This document shows, piece by piece, positions 32,220-43,200 of a stretch of DNA of 64,000 bases; the stretch's first letter is position 1; every line of letters starts with the position of its first letter. A model generated the notes under the pieces. That model had not been told where the DNA came from. It saw only the letters and a program-made list of their open reading frames with translations, and did no database searches. The stretch is from Rhizoctonia solani (Eukaryota > Basidiomycota > Agaricomycetes > Cantharellales > Ceratobasidiaceae): NCBI RefSeq assembly GCF_016906535.1, contig NC_057372.1:1593501-1657500 (forward strand). Reading direction: 5' to 3'. The translations under genes were made by a program, and so were the position numbers.

Positions 32220-33211
32220 CATACCCAAAACCAAGCCTATACAAGGGGCTATCCACCCAGCCCTTGAAGGCCTGTCCAAAACCATCCCTGGGTTATACCA
32301 ACCCACTCCAGTCCAACCTGGCCCTTGAGTCCCCTCTCCCCTTGCACCAGCAGCTTTTGCCCTGTGAATACCAACTACCCCTAAATCTCCAGTTACAGCC
32401 ACCACCCCTGCATACACAGCTGTCAAAGTAGACCACCCAGATCCTTACCAGGGGAACATTGGAAGCAAGGCCTGGCAATGGCTTACCTGCATGCTTGCTT
32501 GGGTATGCCTCAACCAGCACATGTTCCCTACTGATGGGGAAGTATTATCCTTCCTGCTAATGAACATGGAAGACAGAGCTGGCACCTGGGCACATCTGTA
32601 CCTTGATCAATTGGGGTCACATTGGGCTGTCATCCAGAACATGGATGACTTCAAAAGGGAATTCCTTGTGGCATTTGGAGATCCAGATGTTACCAGGGCA
32701 GCAGAGCATAAAATCACAATGCTCACTCAAACTGGCACATGTGCCAAGTACATTACCAAGTTCTGCACCCTGGCAACAGAATTAGACTGGAACAACATGG
32801 CCCTCCATGGGCAATTCTCCCAAGGCCTCCATTGGGAGGTGAGCAGGCAAATTGCCACCCACAAATGACAGCCCCCAACACCCCTTGAGCTGCAGAACAC
32901 AGCTCTCATTATTGACAATGCCCTCTGTGAGGAGCATGCCAGCCACCTGCCAAAGGGTAATAAGCCTGGTAGCTCCACCACTACCCCCAATAGGGGGGCA
33001 AGTACCAGCCAACAGGCCACAAGAAGTGGTCCTTTCTCCTCTGATCCCAATTTTGTATCAGAGGAAGAACAAAACCAGCACCATGTGGAAGGCACCTGTA
33101 TCAAATGTGGGAAAATGGGCTGCAAGTTTGTGGAATGCCACACAGGATGGAAGGCAACCCCTAAGGAGGATAAGCGGAAGCCTAAGGAAACTGCCAAGAT
33201 AGATAGGTAAA
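32220..33211 (+). pseudogene. gag: Gag remnant of the D-ended element
   Basis: A capsid-like frame at 32400-32868 reads DHPDPYQGNIGSKAWQWLTC and continues with LLMNMEDRAGTWAH and FCTLATELDW, parallel to B gag (DPYKGDTRGRKATQWLDWM, LDWNEEAYIAQF). After a TGA at 32868 a second frame reaches a zinc-knuckle remnant (CIKCGKMGCKFVECHTGW, where the usual His is Cys). Start and leader are lost at the C repeat. Confidence 0.75.
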
Positions 33212-33298
33212 GAGTCTGGATCCCAATCAGGAAAAGTCTAAGGGTACCAGCTGCCACATGCACAGGACCCAAGAACTCTGGTTCTGGCAATGTCAAGA

Positions 33299-36200
33299 TT
33301 TGTAATGTAACACATAGTCTATCCAATAAATCACCACTCTTCACAATCTTGATCAAACTAACCAGACAAGTCAACCACTTAGAAGTCCTGATAGATTCAG
33401 GTGCCACCTCATCATTCCTACACCCCTGCACAGCAGAAGCACTCTGCCTACCCCTAATAGACCTCCCTGAACCCTGTACTGCAACTATGCTCACTAGGTT
33501 GAGCCCCAAGGCTGGCAAAATCTGGAAAAAGGCAAACATGACCTTTTCCTTTGATGGCAAACAGATGACAGAGACCTTCCTCATTTGTAACACAGGATCA
33601 CATGCAGCCATCTTGGGACTAAAATGGTTAGACACTCACAACCCAGAAATTGATTGAAGCCAACAGATACTGTCAATTCCCCATTCCCCACTGGAACATG
33701 TTGCTATTGCCAAAGAAGAGGAAGCAGACCCCAACCCTCTTGAAGGAGTACCTCCCAAATACCATCAGTACACCAAGGTGTTTGGTGAGGAAGAATTCCA
33801 CAAACTTCCCCCTCATCAACATTACAACATTGGAATAGAGCTCATGGAAGAGGGTCCCCTTAATAGCCCTCTCTACAGTATGACAGATGTGGAATCTGCT
33901 ACCCTGAAGAACTGGCTCAGGGATAAACTCAAGTCTGGGAAGATCCACCCCAGTAAATTGTCTATCAGCTCCCCTGTCATGTTCATACCCAAAAAGGATG
34001 GCTCCCATTAATTGGTTGTAGATTACTGTTGCCTAAATAACCAAGCCAAGAAAAATGTGTACTGTTGTATGCCAACTGTAAGGTTGGGTACACGCTGGTG
34101 GGCAGGCGCTTTAAGGCTGTATTAAACACTGCAATCTCTACTCTAAGGCTATACTACTGTATCTAAGTTGCTTAGGGCAACAACTAACTATCTACTGACA
34201 ATGCAAAGGGCCCTTAGGGCTGGGAGGTGTGGTGAGTCTGGTAAGGGAGGTAAGCAATGTACTACTGAGGTCCTAGCTACTTAGCTAGGCTTCTGAGACC
34301 TGTCTGTAATGAAAGACAAGCTAAAATTGACTTGGGGTCTCCAAGCAATTTTCCTGCTGTATAAATAGACAAAAGGGATACTATGTACATGGTCTGTGCT
34401 TGTGTGAATAGAAGAGTCCATGTGAAAAGAGAAGCATGCTGCAGGTTGTGCAGAAGTGTGGGTTTCTCCTAAGCGCCCTTGGCATGGCATCTCAGCATGG
34501 CATCTTGGCATAGTAAGCGCCAAGATCATGTGATCAAAAAACAACAGATATGGAGTTTGTAAAAATAGTAAAAATATCAGAGAACTTGTCCAATTTTAGC
34601 AGTATATGTTAGGAGGCTGTAACATGTACCCACTACCCTGTCCTTACAACCTCATGGCACAACTCTGCAGCACTAAGGTCTTCACAAAACTTGATCTAAG
34701 ATGGGGCTACAATAACATTTGGGTAAAAGAAGGCAATGAATGGAAAACAGCATTCTGCACAAATATGGGTTATATGAGTCCCTGGTCATGACATTTGGTC
34801 TAACAAATGTGCCTGCTGCATTTCAGCACTTCATGAATGAGCTTTTCAAGGATCTGTTAGACGTATGCATTATTATCTACCTTTGACAACATCCCAATCT
34901 ACTCAAAGGATGATGCAGCACACACTCAGCATGTTCATGAGGTGCTGAAACAATTAATGGATAACCAGTTGTTTGGTCAGGCCTCCAAATGCACTTTCCA
35001 TGTCACATTGGTGGAATACTTGGGTATAATTGTATCAGATCAAGGGTTTAGCCTAGATTAGCTCAAAATCTAGGCAGTCCAAGAATGGCCTATACCATCC
35101 AAAGTCAAGGAAGTCCAATTGTTCTTAGGATTTGTCAATTTCCTTTGATGGTTTGTTGCCAACTTTAGTCATATGGCAAGACCCATGCACAACTTGGTAA
35201 AAAAGGATACTCCCTGGAGGTGGACAGAGAAAGATCAATGAGCCTTTGAAACCATCAAGGAAGCCATCACTAAAGCCCCTGTACTTGCTCATGCCAATCC
35301 TACTAGACCCTACTTCCTAGAAACAGATGTATCTGGTGCTGCACTTGGTGCCATACTCAGCCAAAGACAAGAAGATGGATGATTACACCCACTAGGGCTT
35401 TTATCCAAATCATTTGAAGGTGCCAAACAGAATCATGACACCCACAATAAAGAACTCTTGGCCATCATTCAATTTTTTGAATATTGGCTCATCTTCTTGA
35501 AAGGAACCCAACAACCCGTCCCTGTATTTATGGACCACCAAAATCTGGAATATTGGAAAGAATTGTGGAATTTCAATTGCTGTCATGCATGTTGACATTT
35601 ACTGTTGGCCAATTACAACTTCCAGATATCCTACCAATCAGGATAAGAATCAGGGAAACCAGATGCCTTGTCTCAACAATCCAATCACACCAATGTACCC
35701 ACAAGCCCACAGACCATGTTACCTGACCCTTTATTTGCCAATACAGCTTTAGTTACCCCTGAAAAAGAACTCCCACAGTAAATTGAGTCCAGCCTGGACC
35801 AAGATGAGTCCCTGGGGGAAATCCTCCAATTTCTCCAGAACAAGTCAAAGGCACCCCCCTCAATCAAAAGGGCATTCAGGGACTACAAAATGGAAGTAGG
35901 TTTACTTTTCTATCAAGGGCAAGTTGTAGTACCAGATGTAGGAACACTCTGGACCAACCTGCTCCAGATCTTGCATGATAGCCTGTTGGCTGGAGATCCC
36001 AGCAGACAAAGAGCACTAGAATTGGTCTCACACTCCTATTATTGGCCAGGAATCAGGTCTGATACATACTGACATGTGGATAGCTGTGAGACATGCCAAA
36101 GGATCAGAAAGCCTAAGTGCCTTCCCATCCCTCTGCAGCCATTAGAACTCCATACAAGGCCCTGGCAACATGTCTTGTACAACATAATCACAGACCTACC

Positions 36201-36913
36201 CAAGGACAGCCCAAACAACTGCATCCTATTCATTGTGGACTCCTTCACCAAGTACACCATATTTGTGGAATGCTCAAAAAAGCTAAAGGCACCCAAACTG
36301 GCAGAATTGTTCCTGCAACATGTCTGGAAGAGGCATGGGATGCTGGAGAAGACTGTGTTTGACCAAGGAAGTATTTAATAACAAATTCCTCAGGGCCCTG
36401 TACAAGTGCCTGGGAATAGATTCCCACTTCTCATCAGCTTATTGTCCACAAAGCAATGGACAGACCAAATGGGTATATCCTACAATCAAGCACTTCTTGC
36501 AGGCATACTCAGGAACCAACCACAGGGACTGGATCAAATGGCTGCCACTGGTAGAATTTGCCTATAATAATGCAGTTCATAGCAGAACAGGCAAAACACC
36601 CTTCAAGGCCTTGAATGGGTGGGAATCAACACTAACTCCCAGTAATGCCTGCATGGATGCCCCAGAAGCAGACAAGATGGCCACACAAATGGAAGCACAA
36701 TGGAAGGAGGTAGAAGCAGCCCTGCAGCAATCCAAGACCAAAATGATAGCCAGAGAAACAAACACAATACCTCAGGAATTCAAAGTTGGGGAAGAGGCAT
36801 GGCTAGATGCCAGAAACATCAAACTAAAAACCTTAAGCCCCAAGCTCACCAAACAGAGGCTTGGCCCTTTCAAGATCACTGAGAAAATTTCTGATTGCAC
36901 CTACCAGCTATAG
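33299..36913 (+). pseudogene. pol: Pol of the D-ended element, split by a solo B LTR
   Basis: Protease at 33349-33657: LIDSGATSSFLHP and AAILGLKWLD. RT starts at 33778 (FHKLPPHQHYNIGIELMEEG, SSPVMFIPKKDG, then TAA). It is interrupted inside NVYPLP by the solo LTR at 34063-34624 and resumes with TKLDLRWGYNNIWVKEG. The catalytic YxDD region near 34880 is frameshifted and reads D-N. RNase H lies at 35320-35560. Integrase lies at 35890-36900 (ALELVSHSYYWPG, CETCQRIRK, NGQTKWVYP with Glu lost). Stops and frameshifts are numerous. Confidence 0.88.
34063..34624 (-). repeat. Solo LTR, family B, inside pol
   Basis: 562 bp, on the minus strand TGTTACAGCCTCC to CATACAACA. Perfect TSD TGTAC (34058-34062, 34625-34629). 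It keeps the family TATA, the CTTGGAGACCCCAAG core and CTAAGCGCC motifs. Confidence 0.93.
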
Positions 36914-37236
36914 TTACCCCCAACCATACACATCCACAACATATTCTCTGTGGGATTACTGTCCAAAGTTAAAAGGGGTGCAAATTGTACTTTCAAGAAT
37001 TGCCCCCTACCAGTTACTATTGATGACAAGGAAGAATACAAAGTAGAAGGTATCACCAACACAGAGGAAAGGAACAGGAACTGGTTCTTCAGAGTAAAAT
37101 GGAAGGGATACAGCTCAGAAGAGAATACATGGGGACCCCAAGAAAACCTGAAAAACATGGTAAAAATTTTGAAGAGATACATAGAGGAGATGAAAAAGAA
37201 GGCCCTTGGCACTGCCAAGGCCCTGAGAGGGGGCAG
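36914..37236 (+). pseudogene. Pol C-terminus with chromodomain and polypurine tract of the D-ended element
   Basis: A TAG separates it from integrase. A frame from 36950 reads a chromodomain (EYKVEGITNTEERN, FFRVKWKGYSSEENTWGPQE), the histone-binding module that directs integration of chromoviruses. It is followed by the Ala/Lys-rich tail, then the purine run GAGAGGGGGCAG just before TGTTGTAGACAC of LTR D at 37237. Confidence 0.82.
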
Positions 37237-37395
37237 TGTTGTAGACACACTCAATACCAAGGGATTTATTCCTATTTTCTCAAATTTAAACAAAGACCAA
37301 TAGACAACATTTTCAATCACATGAATTTGGCATTTATGTCATACCCTTAGTGCCTTGCCATGTCCCCCTCCACGCTTAATCAGCAACATAGCCAC
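37237..37395 (+). repeat. 3' LTR D, truncated
   Basis: The first 159 bp of LTR D, including TCACATGA at 37317-37324. It is cut by LTR A sequence at 37396. Confidence 0.75.
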
Positions 37396-37486
37396 TGTTA
37401 TGGATATGACATTTCTTCCATAATCTGTACTTATTTTATTAATTGCACAAGTAATACTACAGTAAATAAATGAGATAAAGATGCAA
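37396..37486 (+). repeat. LTR A fragment
   Basis: The first 91 bp of LTR A (TGTTATGGATATGACATTTC to GAGATAAAGATGCAA), ending abruptly in transposase sequence. No TSD; a rearrangement junction. Confidence 0.8.
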
Positions 37487-37742
37487 GCCTGAATCCTCCT
37501 AGGGATACTCTCTATCAAATCCTGGCACTTCTGGGCACCAACCTTGTTGCAAATCTCCTGCACCCTCTCCCATAATTCCAACATCCTGCTTGCAGGGGTT
37601 TCATAGCTATAAAGCTCCCTCTTGATTTGATCCCAAAGGTTTTCAATTGGATTGAGGGCTGGGGAGTCAGCAGGCCACTCAAAGACCTCTAAGCCATTCT
37701 CTTGGAACCAGTCTTGTACAATATGGGGCTTGTGGGAGCTTG
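37487..37742 (-). pseudogene. Tc1/mariner transposase C-terminal fragment
   Basis: On the minus strand from 37742 an open frame reads KPHIVQDWFQENGLEVFEWP, then SPALNPIENLWDQIKRELYS and ELWERVQEICNKV. The PxLNPIEN motif carries the third catalytic acid (Glu) of DD34E/DD34D Tc1/mariner transposases, which cut and paste DNA at TA. The catalytic-core start and the DNA-binding domain would lie upstream, that is to the right, but F2 (37743-63997) inserted here; the rest should continue beyond base 64000. The 3' side is cut by the LTR A fragment. A transposase of this type is a plausible source for mobilising the TA-flanked foldback elements, but no terminal repeat links them. Confidence 0.85.
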
Positions 37743-38196
37743 TGTCACAACCAAGGATGAAATAGTTGCTGTGAGATGATGAGACAATTCACACAGATAA
37801 GAAAGCAGGGAATGAACAAGGTGAATTGTTCTTGGGGTTTCCAAGCCAATTCACAGTCTTCTTTTATAACAAAAGTGAAAGGGAGTAGATACATGAGAAG
37901 GGATGGTGTCCAGGCTGCACAACTGGGAAGCACGATAGAGCATATGTCTCAGAAGCTCTGCACAGTAAACCAGGCCAGTGCACAGCAAGATAAGCAAGAT
38001 AGAAGCACTTAGCAGAGAATAAGTCTGAACTAAGTGCAAGAAGGGAACAAGGAAGTGGGAAGAACATAAACAAGGAAGATTGGAACTATACAAACAGATT
38101 AGATGGATACAGATGAGTTCCCCAGATGCATGCACTGGGGAGGAGGAGGAAGTTACAGGCAATACATAGTCATGTCAGGAGGTGAGGCTCATGACA
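37743..38196 (-). repeat. 3' LTR of F2
   Basis: Minus strand TGTCATGAGCC to GGTTGTGACA. The adjacent internal sequence (38197-38214) gives the polypurine tract CCTTTTCAGGGGGGCAA on the minus strand, which fixes this as the 3' LTR. It differs from the 5' LTR at roughly 14 positions by eye. Confidence 0.9.
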
Positions 38197-38470
38197 TTGC
38201 CCCCCTGAAAAGGCCCTTAGGCAGCAACAAAGGGCTGTTTACATCCATTCAGAGCAATCAATGGCAAGTAACTCCTCAAAGCTAAACAGTTCCTCATTCT
38301 CACTGCCTTCAAATGTTTCCACATTCCTTCTAAACTCCTCATTGTTCCATCCTAGGTAGCTCTGAGGCTCCCATTGTGTCTCTCTCACTGGAGACAAGTA
38401 ACTTGAGGTCCAGCAAGTGTCTGGCATGATGGAGAACAGGGGGAACAGCAAGGGTCCTGGTGCATGCACC
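38197..38470 (-). pseudogene. Distal part of an F2 reading frame between pol and 3' LTR
   Basis: A minus-strand frame runs from the solo LTR A boundary to TAA near 38238. It ends in an acidic/aromatic tail (NEELFSFEELLAIDCSEWM). When the LTR A insertion and its TSD are ignored, it is in frame with the Pro-rich frame at 53634-53869, so both belong to one post-pol reading frame. I do not recognise it. It could be an F-family accessory protein or an extended pol tail. Confidence 0.45.
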
Positions 38471-38590
38471 TGTTAAGAGTTGTGTAAGTACAGGAGTAGG
38501 AAAGAGTTACTATATACAAAATGTATATGGGAGTAACTAAGAACTAGTATTAAGAATCAGAATATATGCACAGAATATGCACAATATAGG

Positions 38591-40112
38591 TGTTATGGAT
38601 ATGACATTTCTTCTTTAATCTGTACTTATTCTATTAATTACACTAGTAATCTTACAGTAAACAAATGAGATAAAGATGCAAACTAAGGTTTTCAAGGTCC
38701 CTCTATCCAATAGTGACCTTTACAAAACCTACAAACCTCAGGAATACCCTTAATATGCAATGTCTTTTGCATATATGCTGTTTTCTCACTCATTTAAATA
38801 TATATAAATTCAGCTGAGTAGATAAACAGTAACAAGTAATATTTCTCTTGTTTGTAGTATTTATTATTCAAGATTCTATCTTGTGGCTACACACAGAAAT
38901 ATTCAGGGTCCCCCCTGTCGCATAGGCAAGTGCTCCGGCGCTTAATCAGCCCTTAAGCGCCGACGCACTAAATGCGCCTTTTCTCCATCACCCGGGCATC
39001 CCACACTGCCGAATCGCTTGCGCTTAGGTGCGCATGTTTGCGCGCTCCAGAACGCTGGGTCAAACTCCCAAAACGGACAACATTTGGTAGAGTTATGCCC
39101 CATTTACTGTAAGTACCCAATGCAGAGGTATCCTACCTTTGGGACTGTTTACTCCAAGGATGAAACACTTAGCCTTGGGACATCTAAGGACCCACACAGG
39201 TAAATACTGCCTTGGGGCAAACATTGCCTTGGGGCAAATATTAGGATCTGTTGTTTGTTTACTATGTACCAAGGTATCGGCTCCCTCAAGTGTTTCAGTT
39301 GCCACATGTACCTCCTGTACCCCCTCTTGGTATCAATCATGTATATACTTGTTTGTGCGCCTTCTCAGGGTATAAAAGGACCCTGTGAAGACGCTTCTAA
39401 TGCATCCTACTTTTACTCTTATATATTGACATATACACACAAGCCTTTAACAGCTTATCTGTGCATTTACTTTAGTGATTGACTCACTGTAAATAGCATA
39501 GGAGGTTATTCGGCGCACTAAGACCATAGGCCAGTCCCAACAGACACAGGGTAACCTATTAGTGTACTTACTGCGACCCTGTGCCCCTTGACTGTCACAG
39601 TTGTTGAGTTCAACATTGAGTATAGTGCAACAATACTGTAAGGATTGTTGTGATTGAGTGATAGTGTTTCAATCCACCATACCCCCTATATTGTAGATAG
39701 CTTTATCTACAATATCTCATAAATCCTAGATATATTTTAGGTAAACCCCATAAGTCTTAAGTCTTACTTAAGCATATATAAGTCCTATACTTATTAGGCA
39801 AATCCTATAAATCCTGTACATTAGTCAGGTAACCCTCTTACTTAAGGTACTATCCTAGAGACCTTAAGTATACATACCCTTAGTCACTTAGGCTTAAGTA
39901 ACATTAGTCTAAGGTACTATACATAACCAACCACCTGCACTTCATAGTTGCTAGACTATTTGTTAGGAGTTGTTATTCCTGATAACCTAGCCTATATTGT
40001 GCATATATTCTGTGCATATATTCTGATTCTTAATACTAGTTCTTAGTTATTCTCATATACATTTTGTATATAGTAATTCTTTCTTACTCCTGTACTTACA
40101 CGACTCTTAACA
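38591..40112 (+). repeat. 5' LTR of the A element
   Basis: TGTTATGGATATG to CGACTCTTAACA. A TATA box sits in AGGGTATAAAAGGACCCT near 39368, within a short inverted repeat (AGGGT/ACCCT). GGCGCTTAA and CTTAAGCGCC (38937-38961) form an imperfect palindrome. The small reading frames at 39018-39482 recur in each LTR A copy and are not genes. Confidence 0.95.
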
Positions 40113-40230
40113 TTGGTGACCACCGCAGGGCATAGTGTTGGTTATCTTTAATTCTTACCTGTAATCTTTTGTACAAGCTTTCATACTTTGTATATACATT
40201 CTAACTGTGGTACTCTACTAACATTCTTTT
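40113..40230 (+). promoter_or_regulatory. Primer-binding site and leader of the A element
   Basis: T then TGGTGACCACCGCAGG (40114-40129) directly after the LTR. A TGG start fits pairing with a tRNA 3' CCA end; no complement occurs in the LTR, so this family does not appear to self-prime. I could not assign the tRNA. The 118-nt leader has no reading frame. Confidence 0.65.
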
Positions 40231-43200
40231 ATGTCTAGAAGATCAAGTAGACCTGCATCCTCTAATAGGACCCCTTGGGACACAAGACTTTCAAGAGAAG
40301 GTATGCCTAGACATAGTACCCCTAGAAGCTCTGTGCTTCCTAGAGACAGCATACCTACAGATAGTCCCAACAACCCTTTTGGACCTACTAGGTACTCTAT
40401 TGAGCAATCCTCTCCTGAGGAACTAGTGATTCCCCAACCTATCCAACCCTATGAATCACCCATCAAGCCACATGCTTCCATGCCAGCCTTGGAAGACCCT
40501 CAAGCAGGACCTAGTAGCTCAAGAAGGATATCTCCTCACTCTCATAAGTCATCATCCAGACACTCTCCAAGATTGTCTCCTTTGGAATATGAAGCTAGTC
40601 AGGAAGCCAACAAGTTAGCTAAACCAAGTTCTTCTATAAGGAAACCTTCACCTTTTGGTAATAAGGCTAGCTCAGCTACCTTCCAGAGGATGATACCTGT
40701 ATTTGGACTCCCTGATATAGAGATGTTGGAACCTTCCTCTAGTAAACCTCAGCCCTCTGAGCCTATGAACTCTCATGAGCTTAAGAGATCTAAAGGAAAA
40801 ACTTCTGAAGCCCACATATCTAAGCATAGGGAAACTCAAGCTGCCTTACTGGATCCTAATGATAGGTCTTTTACTAATGACCCAGCAATTCAGAAGTACC
40901 TACCCTATTCTCCTTCCACTACCTTATACCCTTTAAATGAAGAATCTCCAGGAGAATTCAACTATCAGCCTGACTGTACCCAAATGACCTCTTGGTGCAG
41001 GAAGAACCCTCAAGCTAATAGCTTTAGGAAAGTCTACAGGCAGCTAGGAAGAGTATTCTATCATGTGGAGATACCTCCAGCCCATGAGAATTGCTACCCC
41101 TCACCTTCTTGTGAGCAATGGGCTTCTCACTACTTCAAACTACTAGATACTGTAGTAACCTTTAGACCTACATGTTGCATTACTACCAAGTTAGTTCCTG
41201 CTCAAGAAATCAACCATTGGCCTGAATATGGTAAGTTACACATAGACCTGAATAAACTAATCAAGAGAACTGTTCATAGCGTCTATGACATGGAGGAGCT
41301 ATTGCCCATTCCTGAATGGCCAGAACATGACTGTTTATTCACCTCTCATTCCTTTGAGGTAGCTGCTGTCACTTATAGGGATCAGATGGAGCGTTTCATT
41401 CAAAAGCTATATGAGATCCTTGGTAGACAACTTCAGACTGGACCACCTTCCCCAGTCATCTCTGCAGGACATCTCAGTGAGGTAGAACCTGGACAAGAAC
41501 ACCTTAGGGATAGGACCCTACAACTCAAGCAAGATATGACCCTTTTAGTGCCCAAAAGTTCTAGAGCCTCTTCTGTCACTCCACAGGAGGCGGCTCAAGA
41601 AAACTTACTAAGGAGTCTTATCAAACCCACTAGTCAAGTTACTATTGCTAGTCCTTTACTTCCAGATCCTCAAGTTTCTCCTCCAACTGTAACCCTGCAC
41701 ACCTCCAGTAGCACTCCTCCAGGACAACCTCCTAGTAGTCTTCATTCATCCAAAGCCTCTCTTACTGTTACTATGCAACCTAGGTATTTAGGACCTGATA
41801 ATGGAACCTCACTTATTCCCTCAGAACCTTTACCACCTCCTCCTAGCTCTATTGCTACTTCTTCCTCTAGATCTATACCCTTAGGAAGAATACCAGAGGA
41901 GTCACCCCATGTAACATTACAAGTCCCACCTACTTTAGAAAGGACTGAGAGACTTAGGAGAGAAGCCACTAAATCTCTAGGACCTAGACCACCTACTCCT
42001 AGACCCACCGTAGTCCCTTCCACTAGTTCAGAAGAAACCTTACCATCATCACCTAGAGGTAATGCTAGTGTTCCTATTGCACAACCCTCAGCTATACCTC
42101 CTTTCAATATACAAGCCCTTGAAGACTACATCAACAATCTTTCAGATGGAAGTATAGATGGCTTAAGTTCTTCTGAATCATCAACTGGAAGAGACCAAGT
42201 AGCCCCAGAACTAATAGCCCCAGCTACTCCTGCTGATTCTATTACTTCTGTCTCAAGTGCTGCTACTCATACCATGCAAATCCCAGTAGCACAGTCTACT
42301 CCCAGGATTAGAAGCCAAGTAGAAGAGGATAATGTTAGGAATATACCTTATAATCCACCTTTAAGCAATGCTGCTAGAAGAGTTAGCCTTGCAGGCCCAA
42401 GTATTCCTCTTAGAGATCCACCTCCACATGCTGACTTTATTAATCGCAGATCTTCCTTGGGAGCAAATCGGCGATCCTCAGGAAGACCAGCTATACCAGC
42501 TGAATCCTTTACCAGAGTATCTACAATCCCAGAAGAGCGCTCCTCTAGACTAGCTGAAAGTGCCCACAGGAGACCTACCTCCTCTCCTGAATCAAGAAGA
42601 ACTCCTCTAAGTATCCATACCAATTTACCTTACTTACAGGAGCAGCCAGCACCAGTTACTAGAGAAGAAGCTAATATGAGTAGGAGAGGAAACTTCTTAG
42701 CCCCTCTACTAGCACCTGTCCCACAACTTCAAGTACCTCCAGCACCACCCATTGATAGGACTAGGTTACCTCCTCATATTGTAGGACGTATGGTCTCCTC
42801 TAGAAGGTTTAGTGAGCTGTTTAATGATCCACCTCCTAGGGATCAACTTAGAGATAGACTAGCTCCCTTAGCTGAAGGAGGAGGAGGAAATGACCCACCA
42901 TATGATAGCGATGAAGGAGATTTTGATAACTCTGGTAAAAGAAGGAACAACCCACCTAGAAGGAATGGAGGAGGACCTCCCAACGACCCAGAAGATCCAG
43001 GAAATGAACCATATGCTCAAGCAAATGCAGCTAGAGCTAGACCTTTCAATCCAGCTCCTGTACATTTTGATACTAAGCTGAAACCTGACATAATCCCAGA
43101 GTGGGATGGAGACACTAAGAAGCTGTCGCGCTGGATGACATCCATCAACAACATAGCTGAGTATAGTAGCTACACTAGAATTCAGCTTGGACAGCAGATT

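Noticed and set aside
40114..40129. Naming the primer tRNA of the A element
   Set aside because: TGGTGACCACCGC begins as a tRNA-primed site should, but I could not match it to a particular tRNA from memory with any confidence.
41742..42107. Minus-strand frames opposite the A polyprotein (41742, 42348, 43799, 46389 and others)
   Set aside because: They are antisense shadows of a long, clearly coding plus-strand frame.
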